Assembly: GCF_000092905.1 (NCBI RefSeq) | Contig: NC_014098.1 | Span: forward strand, 1,674,001 to 1,738,000 | Direction of reading: 5' to 3' | Source: Kyrpidia tusciae DSM 2912 | GTDB lineage: Bacteria > Bacillota > Bacilli > Kyrpidiales > Kyrpidiaceae | Length of the DNA stretch: 64,000 nt | Shown: piece by piece, positions 34,206 through 43,143 of the stretch | Numbering within the stretch: position 1 is the stretch's first letter | Layout: every line of letters starts with the position of its first letter | Position numbers and translations under genes: made by a program | Notes under the pieces: generated by a model | Told to the model about the DNA's origin: nothing | Database searches by the model: none | Seen by the model: the letters and a program-made list of their open reading frames with translations, nothing else

Positions 34206-35020
34206 CTCACCGTCGCCCCGCTTTCGGGATCGTAGACGTGGGCGGGATCCGGAAACTGCCTTTCCCGAACTTCTTTCGCATACTGACGCACAGCCCCCAC
34301 TGCCGCATCGGCAAAATGAGCGTAGCGCTTCACAAACTTCGGTTTCGGCCCGTAGGACCACCCCAACAGATCATGAATCACCAATACCTGTCCGTCGCAG
34401 TACGCCCCCGCTCCGATCCCGATCACCGGTATGGAGAGGGCCCGGCTGATCTTAGCCCCGAGTCCCTCGGGGACGCCTTCCAGCACTAACGAAAAGCATC
34501 CCGCCTCCTCCAGACGCCGGCCATCCTCGAGCAGCTTTTCCGCCGCCGCCGGCTCCCTCCCCTGCACTTTATACCCACCTAGCTGCTGCACCGATTGGGG
34601 GGTCAGTCCAATGTGGCCCATGACGGGAATGCCCGCCTCGGTCAGGGCGGTCACCCGGTCCGTGACTTCACGTCCGCCCTCGAGCTTCACCGCGTCTGCC
34701 CCACCTTCCTGCAGCAGGCGCCCGGCATTGCGCAGCGTCTCTTCCATACTCAGCCGGTGGGCCAAAAAGGGCATGTCCACCACCAAGAGCGTATGTTGCA
34801 GTCCCCGCCTCACCGCCCGGGCGTGGTGGACCATATCGTCCATTGTCACCGGAATGGTGGACGTGTACCCCAGCACTGTCATGCCGAGAGAATCGCCCAC
34901 CAGGACGGCATCGACACCGGCCTCCTCCGCCACCCGGGCCGTCGGGTAGTCATAGGCCGTCACCATCACCAGGGGAAGACCGCCCTTGCGTTTGCGAAAT
35001 GCCATGGCCAAACCTTCCAT
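34202..35020 (-). CDS. panB: Ketopantoate hydroxymethyltransferase
   Basis: A 272-residue TIM-barrel enzyme. Conserved segments are MVTAYDYPTARVAEEAGVD, VLVGDSLGMTVLGY, AVKLEGG, GHIGLTPQSVQQLGGYKVQG and VIGIGAGAYCDGQVLVIHDLLG. It adds a hydroxymethyl group from methylene-THF to ketoisovalerate, the first step of pantothenate synthesis. GGAGGAAC precedes the ATG. It is first in panBCD. Only 52 bp separate it from a terminator at 35073-35104, so its promoter must lie close by or transcription reads through from birA. Confidence 0.95.
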   Translation of the reverse strand: MEGLAMAFRKRKGGLPLVMVTAYDYPTARVAEEAGVDAVLVGDSLGMTVLGYTSTIPVTMDDMVHHARAVRRGLQHTLLVVDMPFLAHRLSMEETLRNAGRLLQEGGADAVKLEGGREVTDRVTALTEAGIPVMGHIGLTPQSVQQLGGYKVQGREPAAAEKLLEDGRRLEEAGCFSLVLEGVPEGLGAKISRALSIPVIGIGAGAYCDGQVLVIHDLLGWSYGPKPKFVKRYAHFADAAVGAVRQYAKEVRERQFPDPAHVYDPESGATVR

Positions 35021-35072
35021 ACCCGTTCCTCCTCGCCTCCAGCCGCCGACGGATCCCCCGGAACACCTCCAT

Positions 35073-35104
35073 AAAAAAACCTTTCGGCCGAGGGCGCGAA
35101 AGGT
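35073..35104 (-). terminator. Intrinsic terminator between birA and panB
   Basis: On the minus strand ACCTTTCG (35104-35097) and CGAAAGGT (35087-35080) form a stem, followed by a T7 run (35079-35073). It lies about 160 bp after birA and 52 bp before panB and may end birA transcription or attenuate read-through into panBCD. Confidence 0.75.
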
Positions 35105-35267
35105 CGTGGATCGGGAATGCCTTTGACACTTTCATCTGTCTCGGTCCGTCTCACGGCTCAGAGCAGATTATTCAGAACACTCCATTGCACCGGGAAAGTA
35201 CAGCCCTTTGGGGTGCCGCCTTTCCATACCCAGTATACCGGTTTAAAACGAAGAAATCTATATGCCC

Positions 35268-36254
35268 CTACGATCCGGGATCAAAAATCACTTCTGCGCT
35301 GATGATCTTCTCCAGGCGTCCTTCATCAGTCTCCACCCACAACGCCCCATCATCGTCGATGCGCCGGGCCCAGCCAATTTTTTGCCCGGACTGTGTCTGC
35401 ACGGCGATTGTCCGGCCGAGGGAAACGTTCAGCCTCTCCCACCCTTCGCGAAAGGCGCGAAAACCTTCATTTTGGTAAATCCGATAATCCGCCTCCAGCC
35501 GCCCCAGAAGTCCTTGGATGAGCGCCGTCCTGGAGATCGGGCTGCCAGGCTGCGCGAGGGACCCGGCCACCCCTCGCAGTTCTGGTGGAAAATCTTCCTC
35601 CCGGCCGAAGACGTTGATTCCAATGCCGAGTACGATAAACCGGATCTCCTCGGCTTCGGCGCTCATTTCGCTCAGGATTCCGCACACCTTTCTCCCGTCC
35701 GGCAAAAGAAGATCATTGGGCCATTTGATTCCCACGGATACTCCCGCCCTTTCCCGAATCGCTTCGGCGACGGACACCGCTGCCATCAAGGTCAGCTGAG
35801 GGGCTCGAAAGACCGGAAAAGTCGGCCTCAGAACGACGGACATCCAGATGCCATGGCCTGGGGGAGAAAACCATGGACGTCCTCGTCGGCCCCTCCCGGC
35901 CGTCTGCCGCTCGGCCAGCACCGTATAGCCTTCCGGGGCCCCGCCCTCCGCCTCGGCAAAGGCGTAGCGGTTGGTGGAATCCACCGTTTCCAGAACCGTC
36001 ATGTGCCGCCCGAGAACGCTCGTCGCCAACCCCGCCTGAATCGCCTCCGGCCGGAGTTCCTCTCCTTCTTCCCGTAATCTGTAGCCTCGGTTGCGAACCG
36101 CCTCGATGGGGTATCCGACTCCCTGCAATGCCTGAATGTGTTTCCAGACTGCGGTGCGAGAGATGCCGAATCGCTGGCCCAGCTCTTCGCCGGAAACAAA
36201 GCGGTCCCCGGCCCGGCGTAATGCCTGCAAAATCTCCCCGCGAATCTCCGTCAC
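35268..36254 (-). CDS. birA: Bifunctional biotin-protein ligase / biotin operon repressor
   Basis: A 328-residue BirA of the DNA-binding type. The N-terminal winged helix (GEELGQRFGISRTAVWKHIQAL) is followed by the ligase domain with DSTNRYAFAEA, the biotinyl-AMP loop QTAGRGRRGRPWFSPPG, GIKWPNDLLLPDGRKVCGIL and the C-terminal SH3-like part. It biotinylates acetyl-CoA and pyruvate carboxylases and represses biotin genes. The GTG at 36254 overlaps the cca stop by four bases (GTGA) with GGAGGGTGGG upstream. Confidence 0.93.
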   Translation of the reverse strand: MTEIRGEILQALRRAGDRFVSGEELGQRFGISRTAVWKHIQALQGVGYPIEAVRNRGYRLREEGEELRPEAIQAGLATSVLGRHMTVLETVDSTNRYAFAEAEGGAPEGYTVLAERQTAGRGRRGRPWFSPPGHGIWMSVVLRPTFPVFRAPQLTLMAAVSVAEAIRERAGVSVGIKWPNDLLLPDGRKVCGILSEMSAEAEEIRFIVLGIGINVFGREEDFPPELRGVAGSLAQPGSPISRTALIQGLLGRLEADYRIYQNEGFRAFREGWERLNVSLGRTIAVQTQSGQKIGWARRIDDDGALWVETDEGRLEKIISAEVIFDPGS

Positions 36255-37519
36255 TGCCCACCCTCCATCTTCCGGCGCCCCCGGGCCCAATGTCCGAGGT
36301 ACTCCCCGAGGGCCCGGGGGTCATTCGCCACCTGACCGTTCAACAGAGCTTCTCGCAAAGCCCGCTCGGCCTCCCCCCACAGCGGGCCCGGGGGGATGTG
36401 AGCCGCCCGGCACAATGTCTCGAATTCCGCTGCGAAATCCCGGCGATCCCAGAGGGGCTGCGCATCTACAGCCCGGCGAAACGCCTCCCGGCTCGCCATC
36501 TCTTCTTCTTCCCCGTATCCTTGAACCGCCTGCACCACCTGCAATCCCGTCTCCGCCCGCTCCCGCCCGAGGTGGTACAGCCACCGGGCCCAATCCCCCG
36601 GGCCCGCCCGAAGGGGATCAAAATGGCACGCTTCCCACCACGTGATCACATCCCGTTGAAACAGGCGGCTCGCTCTCCAAGACTTTGTCACCGCGGCCGC
36701 ATGTTGCCGGGTGCACTCCAACATCCACAGCAGCACCCCCGTCCGAAGGGCCGCATCCCGGGGGAGTCGGCGGCATGCCCGACCCCACGCCGCCGCGACC
36801 TGGATGCCCCGCCCCCGACCCACCGACATTCCCGTCCACCACTCTAAAAAGCCGCACGCCGCCAACTCCCGGGCCACCTTGTCCACGTCACCCACCGCCA
36901 GGCGCTGCCACTCTCCCAGCACCCGTTCCACCGCGACATGGCGAACGTCCTTCATCTGTTTGTTCAGAGCCAAAACCACCGATGGATCGAGATCAAAGGA
37001 CAACTCTGCCGCCAACCGCAAGGCCCGGACCATGCGAAGGGCGTCTTCGGCAAAACGCTGGGCAGGATCTCCCACCGCCCGGATCTGTCCGGCCAACAGA
37101 TCTCCGAGGCCGCCAAAGGGATCGATCAGGCGAAACCCCCGACTCATCGCCATGGCGTTAATCGTGAAATCCCGGCGACTCAAATCCTCTTCAAGTTTTG
37201 CTGTATACTCCACCCGGGTCGGCCGTCGCCGATCCCGATACCCGCCTTCCCGGCGGTAGGTCGTCACTTCTACGCCAATGCCCTGTCGGGGAATGGTCAC
37301 TGTCCCAAAGGGCAAACCCGTCGGAACCGCTTCCGGGAAAACCTTCATGACGGCCTCGGGCGGGGCGGCTGTGGCGATGTCCACATCCTTGGCCCCCCGT
37401 CCGAGCAAAAGATCCCGCACACCGCCCCCGACGTAAACCGCTTCCCATCCCGCGTCGGTCAAGGCGGCGATCACCTCCTCCGCCGCCCGCCATACCCGGA
37501 TCCCCGCCTCGAACTGCAT
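36251..37519 (-). CDS. cca: CCA tRNA nucleotidyltransferase
   Basis: A 422-residue class II nucleotidyltransferase. The palm motif is VYVGGGVRDLLLGRGAKDVDIATAA, followed by VEVTTYRREGGYRDRRRPTRVEYT, the RRDFTINAMAM metal site, and the ADLxRRMVRALRLAAEL-type neck (EDALRMVRALRLAAEL). It repairs the 3' CCA end of tRNAs. Start at 37519 preceded by GGGAGGAAG. B. subtilis has the same cca-birA order. The C-terminal body domain is somewhat divergent but complete in length. Confidence 0.9.
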   Translation of the reverse strand: MQFEAGIRVWRAAEEVIAALTDAGWEAVYVGGGVRDLLLGRGAKDVDIATAAPPEAVMKVFPEAVPTGLPFGTVTIPRQGIGVEVTTYRREGGYRDRRRPTRVEYTAKLEEDLSRRDFTINAMAMSRGFRLIDPFGGLGDLLAGQIRAVGDPAQRFAEDALRMVRALRLAAELSFDLDPSVVLALNKQMKDVRHVAVERVLGEWQRLAVGDVDKVARELAACGFLEWWTGMSVGRGRGIQVAAAWGRACRRLPRDAALRTGVLLWMLECTRQHAAAVTKSWRASRLFQRDVITWWEACHFDPLRAGPGDWARWLYHLGRERAETGLQVVQAVQGYGEEEEMASREAFRRAVDAQPLWDRRDFAAEFETLCRAAHIPPGPLWGEAERALREALLNGQVANDPRALGEYLGHWARGRRKMEGGQ

Positions 37520-37589
37520 GTGCTTCCCTCCCCGGGCCCCGGCCTCCCCGAGGCTTTCACCAGGTCCCCGGCCGCCTCCCGGCTTTTCT

Positions 37590-38393
37590 TCAGCCGAGCA
37601 ATGCTTCCAACCCATACATCATTCCTACATAACCCATCACAGCCCGCACCGCCAGTACCACCCCGGGCATAAAAGAGACCCGGTCCAAGGAATCGTGCCG
37701 CACCGTCAAGATCTGCCCCGGCCCTCCGAGGATCACCTCTTGGTGCGCCACGAGCCCCGGCAAACGCACCGAATGGACCCTCACCCCCCCGATGGCCGCC
37801 CCACGGGCACCGGGGAAAAGCTCCCGCTCATCCGGCTTGCCGGAAGACAAATCGATCCCCGCCTCCGCCAGCTCCTCCGCCGTCTTCACCGCCGTGCCCG
37901 ACGGGGCATCCAACTTCCCATCGTGGTGCATTTCAATAATCTCCACGTGGGGAAGATACCGGGCCGCCTCCCGGACGAACCGCATCATCAACACCGCGCC
38001 CACGGCAAAGTTCGGCGCGACAATGCCCCCCACGCTCCTCTCTCGGCACAACCCATCCCAACGCCGCACCTGCTCCCGGGTGACGCCACTCGTCCCCACC
38101 ACGGGACGAACCCCGAACTCCAAAGCCTCCTGAACGTGACGCTCCACCGCATCGGGAGTTGTAAAATCCACCAGCACGTCCGGTTCCGCGCTCACGAGCG
38201 TCTCGCGTAGATTCGCCGACACCGGGATCCCCAGGGGTTCCATACCCGCCGCCACCCCGGCGTCCTCCCGGGCCCGGGAGGCCACCGCTCCCACCAAGCG
38301 CAAGCCGGTCTCAGCCACCATCGTGCGGATCACTTCCCGCCCCATTTTTCCCGTGGCCCCGGATACCACCACCCGAATCTCTCCTTCGGTCAT
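37590..38393 (-). CDS. dapB: 4-Hydroxy-tetrahydrodipicolinate reductase
   Basis: A 267-residue DapB: nucleotide-binding VVVSGATGKMGREVIRTMV, then VDFTTPDAVERH, GTSGVTREQVRRW, IVAPNFAVGAVLMMRFV and the catalytic HHDGKLDAPSGTAVKTAE. It reduces the DapA product with NAD(P)H in lysine and diaminopimelate synthesis. Its ATG (38393) overlaps the upstream pyrophosphohydrolase stop by four bases, matching ypjD-dapB of B. subtilis. The gene mgsA found next in B. subtilis is absent; cca follows after 70 bp. Confidence 0.95.
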   Translation of the reverse strand: MTEGEIRVVVSGATGKMGREVIRTMVAETGLRLVGAVASRAREDAGVAAGMEPLGIPVSANLRETLVSAEPDVLVDFTTPDAVERHVQEALEFGVRPVVGTSGVTREQVRRWDGLCRERSVGGIVAPNFAVGAVLMMRFVREAARYLPHVEIIEMHHDGKLDAPSGTAVKTAEELAEAGIDLSSGKPDERELFPGARGAAIGGVRVHSVRLPGLVAHQEVILGGPGQILTVRHDSLDRVSFMPGVVLAVRAVMGYVGMMYGLEALLG

Positions 38394-38749
38394 TGCGCCA
38401 TCCCCTCCGATTCCGCCGTCCCCCGATCCACAGGGGTCCACCGATCTTTGTCCCGGGTCCGAAATTTTTCCATCACCGCTCTGTGGACTTCCTCCAGATC
38501 GATCTGAAGCGAATTCGCCAAACAGGTCACGACAAACAAGATATCCCCGAGCTCCAAAGCCACACTGCCATCGGCCTCCCCGGGTTTTTTGGGCTTTTGC
38601 CCAAACCGGTGATTGACCTCCCGGGCCAACTCCCCTAACTCTTCCGCCAACCGAACCACTAAAGTCATCGGATGAAAATACCCTTCTTGATACTGCGATA
38701 TGTACCGATCCACATCCTCCTGCATCTGCCGAAGGGTCATCCCGGCCAA
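38390..38749 (-). CDS. ypjD: MazG-like nucleotide pyrophosphohydrolase
   Basis: A 119-residue MazG-type protein. The metal-binding ExxE...ExxD pattern is in RLAEELGELAREVNHRFG and ALELGDILFVVTCLANSL. It hydrolyses nucleoside triphosphates to monophosphates and may clean up modified nucleotides. The start is TTG at 38749; an ATG three codons downstream (38740) is an equally good choice given the GAGAGGCG site. It is translationally coupled to dapB. Confidence 0.85.
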   Translation of the reverse strand: MAGMTLRQMQEDVDRYISQYQEGYFHPMTLVVRLAEELGELAREVNHRFGQKPKKPGEADGSVALELGDILFVVTCLANSLQIDLEEVHRAVMEKFRTRDKDRWTPVDRGTAESEGMAQ

Positions 38750-38895
38750 GACGCCTCTCTCCTTCCATCGATAAGCTCGTCTCCCTCGAGGGTACCACAG
38801 GCTCTCTCCCTTTGCCCAGGGCCCGGCTCATATTCGGACAACGGCCTCATATGAATGATGGTTGAGGACGCCAGTCGAAGGAGTGAGTTGCGCGT

Positions 38896-40152
38896 ATGGG
38901 TGAATGGTCTCCCAATCGAACCCTAACGATCATCCTGGCCATCGTGGTGATCGCTTTAACCCTGGCCCTTGTCGTGTACCCGGAACAGGGATTCAACGCC
39001 GGTATACACGGCATGAAAATCTTCTGGGACGTTGTCTTCCCCTCCCTTCTTCCCTTTTTCATCCTTTCCGAAGTCATGCTGGGCCTTGGCGTCGTCCACG
39101 CCTTGGGGGTCCTTCTTGAACCCCTCATGAGACCGCTGTTCAGCGTGCCGGGGGTGGGAGCCTTCGCTCTCTCCATGGGGTTGGCCGCAGGTTATCCGAT
39201 GGACGCGGTCATTACCGCAAAATTTCGGAAGACCGGGATGTGCAGTCGAGTCGAAGGGGAGCGGCTCCTCGCCTTTACCAACACGGCGGATCCCCTGTTT
39301 ATGTTCGGCGCCGTAGCCGTTGGCATGTTCCACAAACCCGCCGTCGGCGTCCTCATCGCCTTGGCTCATTACCTCGCCTCTTTTCTCGTGGGCGTATCCT
39401 TTAAATTCTACGGACTCAGGGAGGAGCGGCTCGGGCCGCGGCAAATCGAACCCGCCAAGGGCAAATTGTTTCGACGGGCGTTTCAGGAACTGATGCGCGC
39501 CCGCCAAGAAGACGGCCGAACGTTGGGACAGTTGCTCGGCGATGCGGTGAATGACTCCATACGCACCCTGCTGATGATTTGCGGATTCATTATTTTCTTC
39601 TCCGTTCTTCTCGAAGTGATGAAACTGGCTCAGCTGACGGCCATTGTGGCTTTGCCCATTCGAGGTCTGCTCGCCTTGCTCGGTATCGCCCCGAGTCTCG
39701 TGGGCCCGGCGCTGAGCGGACTGTTCGAAATCGATATCGGAACGGCTCAGGTGGCGGCCGCTAAAGCGCCGCTCATCGACCAACTGGTGATGGCCAGCGC
39801 CATCATCGCCTGGAGCGGCTTTTCGGTTCACGCCCAGGTCGCCAGCGTGGTCACAGGCACGGATATCCGCATCGGGCCGTATTTTGCCGCCCGGGGACTC
39901 CACGCCGGTTTGGCCGCTTTGTTCACAGCGGTGTTCTGGCAGATGGGCATCGGCCGAACCGCCGCGGCGGAATCGAATCCCGTACTTCCCGCCTTCCTCC
40001 ACACTTCCGGGAGTGCCCGGGACACCCTCCGGTCGTCGTTGGAATCGATCGCGCTTTGGGTTCTCTTGATTGCGGCCGCCATCGCCCTCTCCCTGTTGAT
40101 CGATTTGCTTCGGCGGATTCGGGTCGTTCTCTGGACTGCGCGCACCAAATAA
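38896..40152 (+). CDS. ylbJ: YlbJ-like sporulation integral membrane protein
   Basis: A 418-residue membrane protein with about eight to ten helices and the nucleoside-recognition (Gate) domain pattern: FWDVVFPSLLPFFILSEVMLG, SMGLAAGYPMDAVITAKFRK and a second repeat with GPALSGLFEIDIGTAQVAAA. In B. subtilis YlbJ is expressed under sigma-E and is needed for spore cortex formation. It supports the view that the host forms endospores. It is monocistronic and ends in a bidirectional terminator shared with uppP. Confidence 0.85.
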   Translation: MGEWSPNRTLTIILAIVVIALTLALVVYPEQGFNAGIHGMKIFWDVVFPSLLPFFILSEVMLGLGVVHALGVLLEPLMRPLFSVPGVGAFALSMGLAAGYPMDAVITAKFRKTGMCSRVEGERLLAFTNTADPLFMFGAVAVGMFHKPAVGVLIALAHYLASFLVGVSFKFYGLREERLGPRQIEPAKGKLFRRAFQELMRARQEDGRTLGQLLGDAVNDSIRTLLMICGFIIFFSVLLEVMKLAQLTAIVALPIRGLLALLGIAPSLVGPALSGLFEIDIGTAQVAAAKAPLIDQLVMASAIIAWSGFSVHAQVASVVTGTDIRIGPYFAARGLHAGLAALFTAVFWQMGIGRTAAAESNPVLPAFLHTSGSARDTLRSSLESIALWVLLIAAAIALSLLIDLLRRIRVVLWTARTK

Positions 40153-40189
40153 AAGCCGCGGGGATAGCCGTGCCAACCCGCGGCTTTTT
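40151..40189. terminator. Bidirectional terminator between ylbJ and uppP
   Basis: AAAAGCCGCGGG (40151-40162) and CCCGCGGCTTTTT (40177-40189) form a long GC stem with A and T tracts on either side. It serves the convergent genes ylbJ and uppP. Confidence 0.85.
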
Positions 40190-40193
40190 CGTG

Positions 40194-40967
40194 TCACAGG
40201 CGGCCGCTCCACTGCAGAGCGAGGACCACCGCCCCGAGAATCCACACATACCAGGCAAAGGGTTTCAGCGATCGGGTGGCGAGAATTTTAAGCATCCAGA
40301 AAATCGCCAGGTATCCCGCGATGGCGGCGGTTCCTGCCCCCAGCACCTCCGGCAAGCCCGGCGCGTGCCCCCCCGCCGAGCTGCTCACCCACTGCTGGAG
40401 AGCCGCCCCGGCAATGGCGGGAACAGATAACAAAAAGGAGTATTTTGCCGCCTCAGTCCGGTCCATTCCCCGCCAAAGGGCTCCGGCCAAGGTCAGCCCG
40501 GATCTGGACAAGGCGGGCATGACAGCAAGCCCCTGGCACACCCCCACCCACAGGGCGTCCGAAGTTCGCAGGTTTTCGATCCGCTTGTTGCCCCGGGGCA
40601 GAGATTCCGCCAAGTACAGCACAATGCCCGTGATAGCAAATTCCCAGGGCAGGGAAGACCCGCTTTGAAAGAGGCTTTCCACAGGATCGTGGAGCAGGTA
40701 CCCCAACACTCCGGTGGGAATCGTTCCAATGATCAACCATTTCCACACCGGGGACGTCGGATGGGCCAATAAGCTTTGCAAATCCTTCCGGTACGCGATC
40801 AGCACCGCGAGCAGAGTTCCCACGTGAAGCCAGATGTCGAAGGTCAGGTTGTCCTCCTCCACACCGAGGACCCGATGAGCCAGCACCAGATGTCCGGAAC
40901 TGCTGATCGGCAGAAATTCGGTCAAGCCCTGAATCGCCCCGAGAATCACGGCCTCCATGCCAGTCAC
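40194..40967 (-). CDS. uppP: Undecaprenyl-diphosphatase UppP
   Basis: A 257-residue membrane enzyme of the BacA/UppP family with about eight transmembrane segments. The two signature regions are AIQGLTEFLPISSSGHLVLAH near the N-terminus and LAVMPALSRSGLTLAGAL near residue 150. It recycles the peptidoglycan lipid carrier. The GTG at 40967 is chosen because GGAGGG lies six bases upstream; the ATG two codons before it abuts that site. This UppP (sometimes also named BacA) is unrelated to the bacilysin BacA homologue at 7934. Confidence 0.9.
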   Translation of the reverse strand: MTGMEAVILGAIQGLTEFLPISSSGHLVLAHRVLGVEEDNLTFDIWLHVGTLLAVLIAYRKDLQSLLAHPTSPVWKWLIIGTIPTGVLGYLLHDPVESLFQSGSSLPWEFAITGIVLYLAESLPRGNKRIENLRTSDALWVGVCQGLAVMPALSRSGLTLAGALWRGMDRTEAAKYSFLLSVPAIAGAALQQWVSSSAGGHAPGLPEVLGAGTAAIAGYLAIFWMLKILATRSLKPFAWYVWILGAVVLALQWSGRL

Positions 40968-41106
40968 TCGCATCCCTCCCTCTCTACAAACATATTGGGA
41001 CAGGCAACCCGCTTATGCCCGGTCATGCCAACCGAGCTCGGCCCATAAAGTGAAGTAGGGCGTTGTCCAGACGGACGTGCGGACTTACCATCGAAGGAGC
41101 TGTCCC

Positions 41107-42147
41107 ATGAACAGAACACAGTGGCGAATGGCGCTGAGTGTGGGGTTTACCTTTATGGGCACCATCGTAGGTGCCGGATTTGCCTCGGGACAAGAAATCC
41201 TTACATTTTTTACTCGTTTTGGGAAGGCGTCTTACGCCGCCATCGCATTGGCAATGGTCCTGTTCGGCGTCGTGGGCAGCCGGATTCTCGTCCTCGGAGC
41301 CGCCCTGGACGGCCGCTCCTCCCGGAGCTTGACCCTTCATCTCCTCGGCCCCCGAATCGCCCCGGTGGTGGACGCGACCATGGGGCTCATGTTGTTCGGC
41401 GTAACAGTGGCAATGCTGGCCGGGGCCGGCGCCCTTTTCGAGGAGCGCCTTCGGCTGCCTTTTTCCCTGGGCGTCATCGTCACCGCCGTTCTGTGCTACT
41501 TGACGGTGTTATTTGGTCTCGGCGGCATCATGAAAGCGAACGATATCATCGTTCCCCTGATGATGCTCACCAGCGCATGGATCTCCTTCCATCACTTCGG
41601 CCCCCGCTCCATTCCCTTTGACCTGATCCCGCTGTCTCCCTGGTCTTCCGCGAGCTCCGCCGTATCTTACGCCGCTTTTAACATCGGCCTGTCCTCCTCC
41701 GTCTTTATTCCTTTAGGGCGACAAATCCGAGATCCCCGGGTCCTTCGGGCCGGCGCCTGGATCGGCGCGGTGGGGATGGGGGTTATGCTCCTGTGCGCCA
41801 ACGCCGCCTTGTCGCGATACTGGCCGGGCATCGCGGATCTGGAGTTGCCCATGGGGCGATTGGCCAGTGAGCTGCACCCCGGCGTCCACGCCTTGTTCAT
41901 CGCGGTCCTCTGGGGTGAGATCTACTCCACCCTGATCGCGAATGTGTTTGGACTGATCCACCTGGTACAGGATTTGGGCCGGCGGATCCACCCCGGAACC
42001 ATCGCTGTGCTTTTGCTGGTGGCAGCCTTTTTCGTCAGCCGCATTGGATTTTCGAATCTCGTGCACGCCTTGTACCCCTTCTTTGGCTATGTCAGTCTCC
42101 TGCTCCTGTTCCTTCTCCTGTGGCCGAGGCGATTGCCCCATTCCTGA
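41107..42147 (+). CDS. YkvI-family membrane protein
   Basis: A 346-residue integral membrane protein with about ten helices. The first helix contains GFTFMGTIVGAGFASGQEILTFF, diagnostic of the YkvI family in the APC superfamily. The transported compound is unknown. GAAGGAG lies 7 bp before the ATG. It is followed by the yitT gene on the same strand after 85 bp. Confidence 0.8.
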   Translation: MNRTQWRMALSVGFTFMGTIVGAGFASGQEILTFFTRFGKASYAAIALAMVLFGVVGSRILVLGAALDGRSSRSLTLHLLGPRIAPVVDATMGLMLFGVTVAMLAGAGALFEERLRLPFSLGVIVTAVLCYLTVLFGLGGIMKANDIIVPLMMLTSAWISFHHFGPRSIPFDLIPLSPWSSASSAVSYAAFNIGLSSSVFIPLGRQIRDPRVLRAGAWIGAVGMGVMLLCANAALSRYWPGIADLELPMGRLASELHPGVHALFIAVLWGEIYSTLIANVFGLIHLVQDLGRRIHPGTIAVLLLVAAFFVSRIGFSNLVHALYPFFGYVSLLLLFLLLWPRRLPHS

Positions 42148-42232
42148 GGGATCACATCCCCCAACGCCCGGAAATCGGCGCCCTTGTGAGGCCCCCTGCC
42201 GCTGTGATACGCTGATCCCGGGTGAGACGAGC

Positions 42233-43060
42233 ATGCGAGCAATGGCGTTCAAGTTTGTCGGCATCGCCGCGGGGGCCCTGATCTTCTCCATCGGACTCAA
42301 TAACTTTCTCATCGCCAACCACCTTTCCGAAGGAGGGTTCGTCGGTTTGGCCGTGATCGGCTGGTACCTCTTTCACATCCCGGTGGGGGCGACCTTTTTC
42401 CTCCTCAACGGCCCACTGCTGTGGCTGGGGGGAAGATTGTTCGGCCGGGAATTCGTCATCAAAACCCTTTGGGGGGTGGCCGCGGTTTCAGTTTTTTCCG
42501 AACTCACCAAAGGACTCCAAACCCCAGTGGATGATAAGCTCCTCGCCGCCCTGTACGGAGGCGTACTCTCGGGGATCGGCCTGGGGATCGTCTTTCGCTT
42601 CGGGGCCACCACCGGGGGCGCCGATGTCATTGCCCGGGTTGTCAAGCATTTTTGGGGAATCAGCATGGGGAAAGTTCTCTTTTCCATCGACCTGGTGGTC
42701 ATCGCCATGATCGCCGTCCTCATTGGTCGGCAAACGGCGATGTACTCCCTCGTCGCCCTTTTCGTCTCCGCCAGGGTGGTGGATTTCGTCCTGGAAGGCG
42801 TGTCCGCCGCCCGGGCAGCCACCATCATTTCAAACCACAGTGACGAGATCGCTGAGCGGATTCATCGGGAACTCGAACGCGGCACCACCCTGATCCCCTC
42901 AGTCGGCGGCTTCACCGGAACCCAACGAACCATGATTTATACAGTGGTTAACCGAGATGAAGTCATCCGATTGCACCGGATTGTGAAAAGTGTAGACCCC
43001 GAAGCTTTCGTCGTCGTCAACAACGTCCACGACGTGCTCGGCGAAGGATTCACCCGCTGA
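42233..43060 (+). CDS. YitT-family membrane protein with DUF2179 domain
   Basis: A 275-residue protein with an N-terminal five-helix YitT domain (VGIAAGALIFSIGLNNFLIANHLSEGGF, GIVFRFGATTGGADVIARVV) and a C-terminal cytosolic DUF2179 domain (TLIPSVGGFTGTQRTMIYTVVNRDEVIRLHRIV). Function unknown; paralogues are common in Bacillales. The ATG at 42233 is chosen as the family start; a GGGTGAGA stretch is upstream. Confidence 0.8.
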   Translation: MRAMAFKFVGIAAGALIFSIGLNNFLIANHLSEGGFVGLAVIGWYLFHIPVGATFFLLNGPLLWLGGRLFGREFVIKTLWGVAAVSVFSELTKGLQTPVDDKLLAALYGGVLSGIGLGIVFRFGATTGGADVIARVVKHFWGISMGKVLFSIDLVVIAMIAVLIGRQTAMYSLVALFVSARVVDFVLEGVSAARAATIISNHSDEIAERIHRELERGTTLIPSVGGFTGTQRTMIYTVVNRDEVIRLHRIVKSVDPEAFVVVNNVHDVLGEGFTR

Positions 43061-43062
43061 CA

Positions 43063-43090
43063 CAAAAAGGCCCGGTGGACGCCGGACCTT
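43063..43090 (-). terminator. Terminator of the qcrABC transcript
   Basis: On the minus strand AAGGTCCGGC and CCGGGCCTT pair with small mismatches, followed by TTTTTGTG. It lies about 55 bp after qcrC; on the plus strand it also follows yitT closely. Confidence 0.65.
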
Positions 43091-43143
43091 CATACCTTTA
43101 TGCCCTGGGCGGCGCCGACCGAGCCTCCTGACCGCTCCTGCCA

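Noticed and set aside
40194-40967. uppP as part of a bacilysin-type cluster because it is also called bacA
   Set aside because: It is the undecaprenyl-diphosphatase family, a core envelope gene, unrelated to the prephenate decarboxylase BacA homologue in the island.
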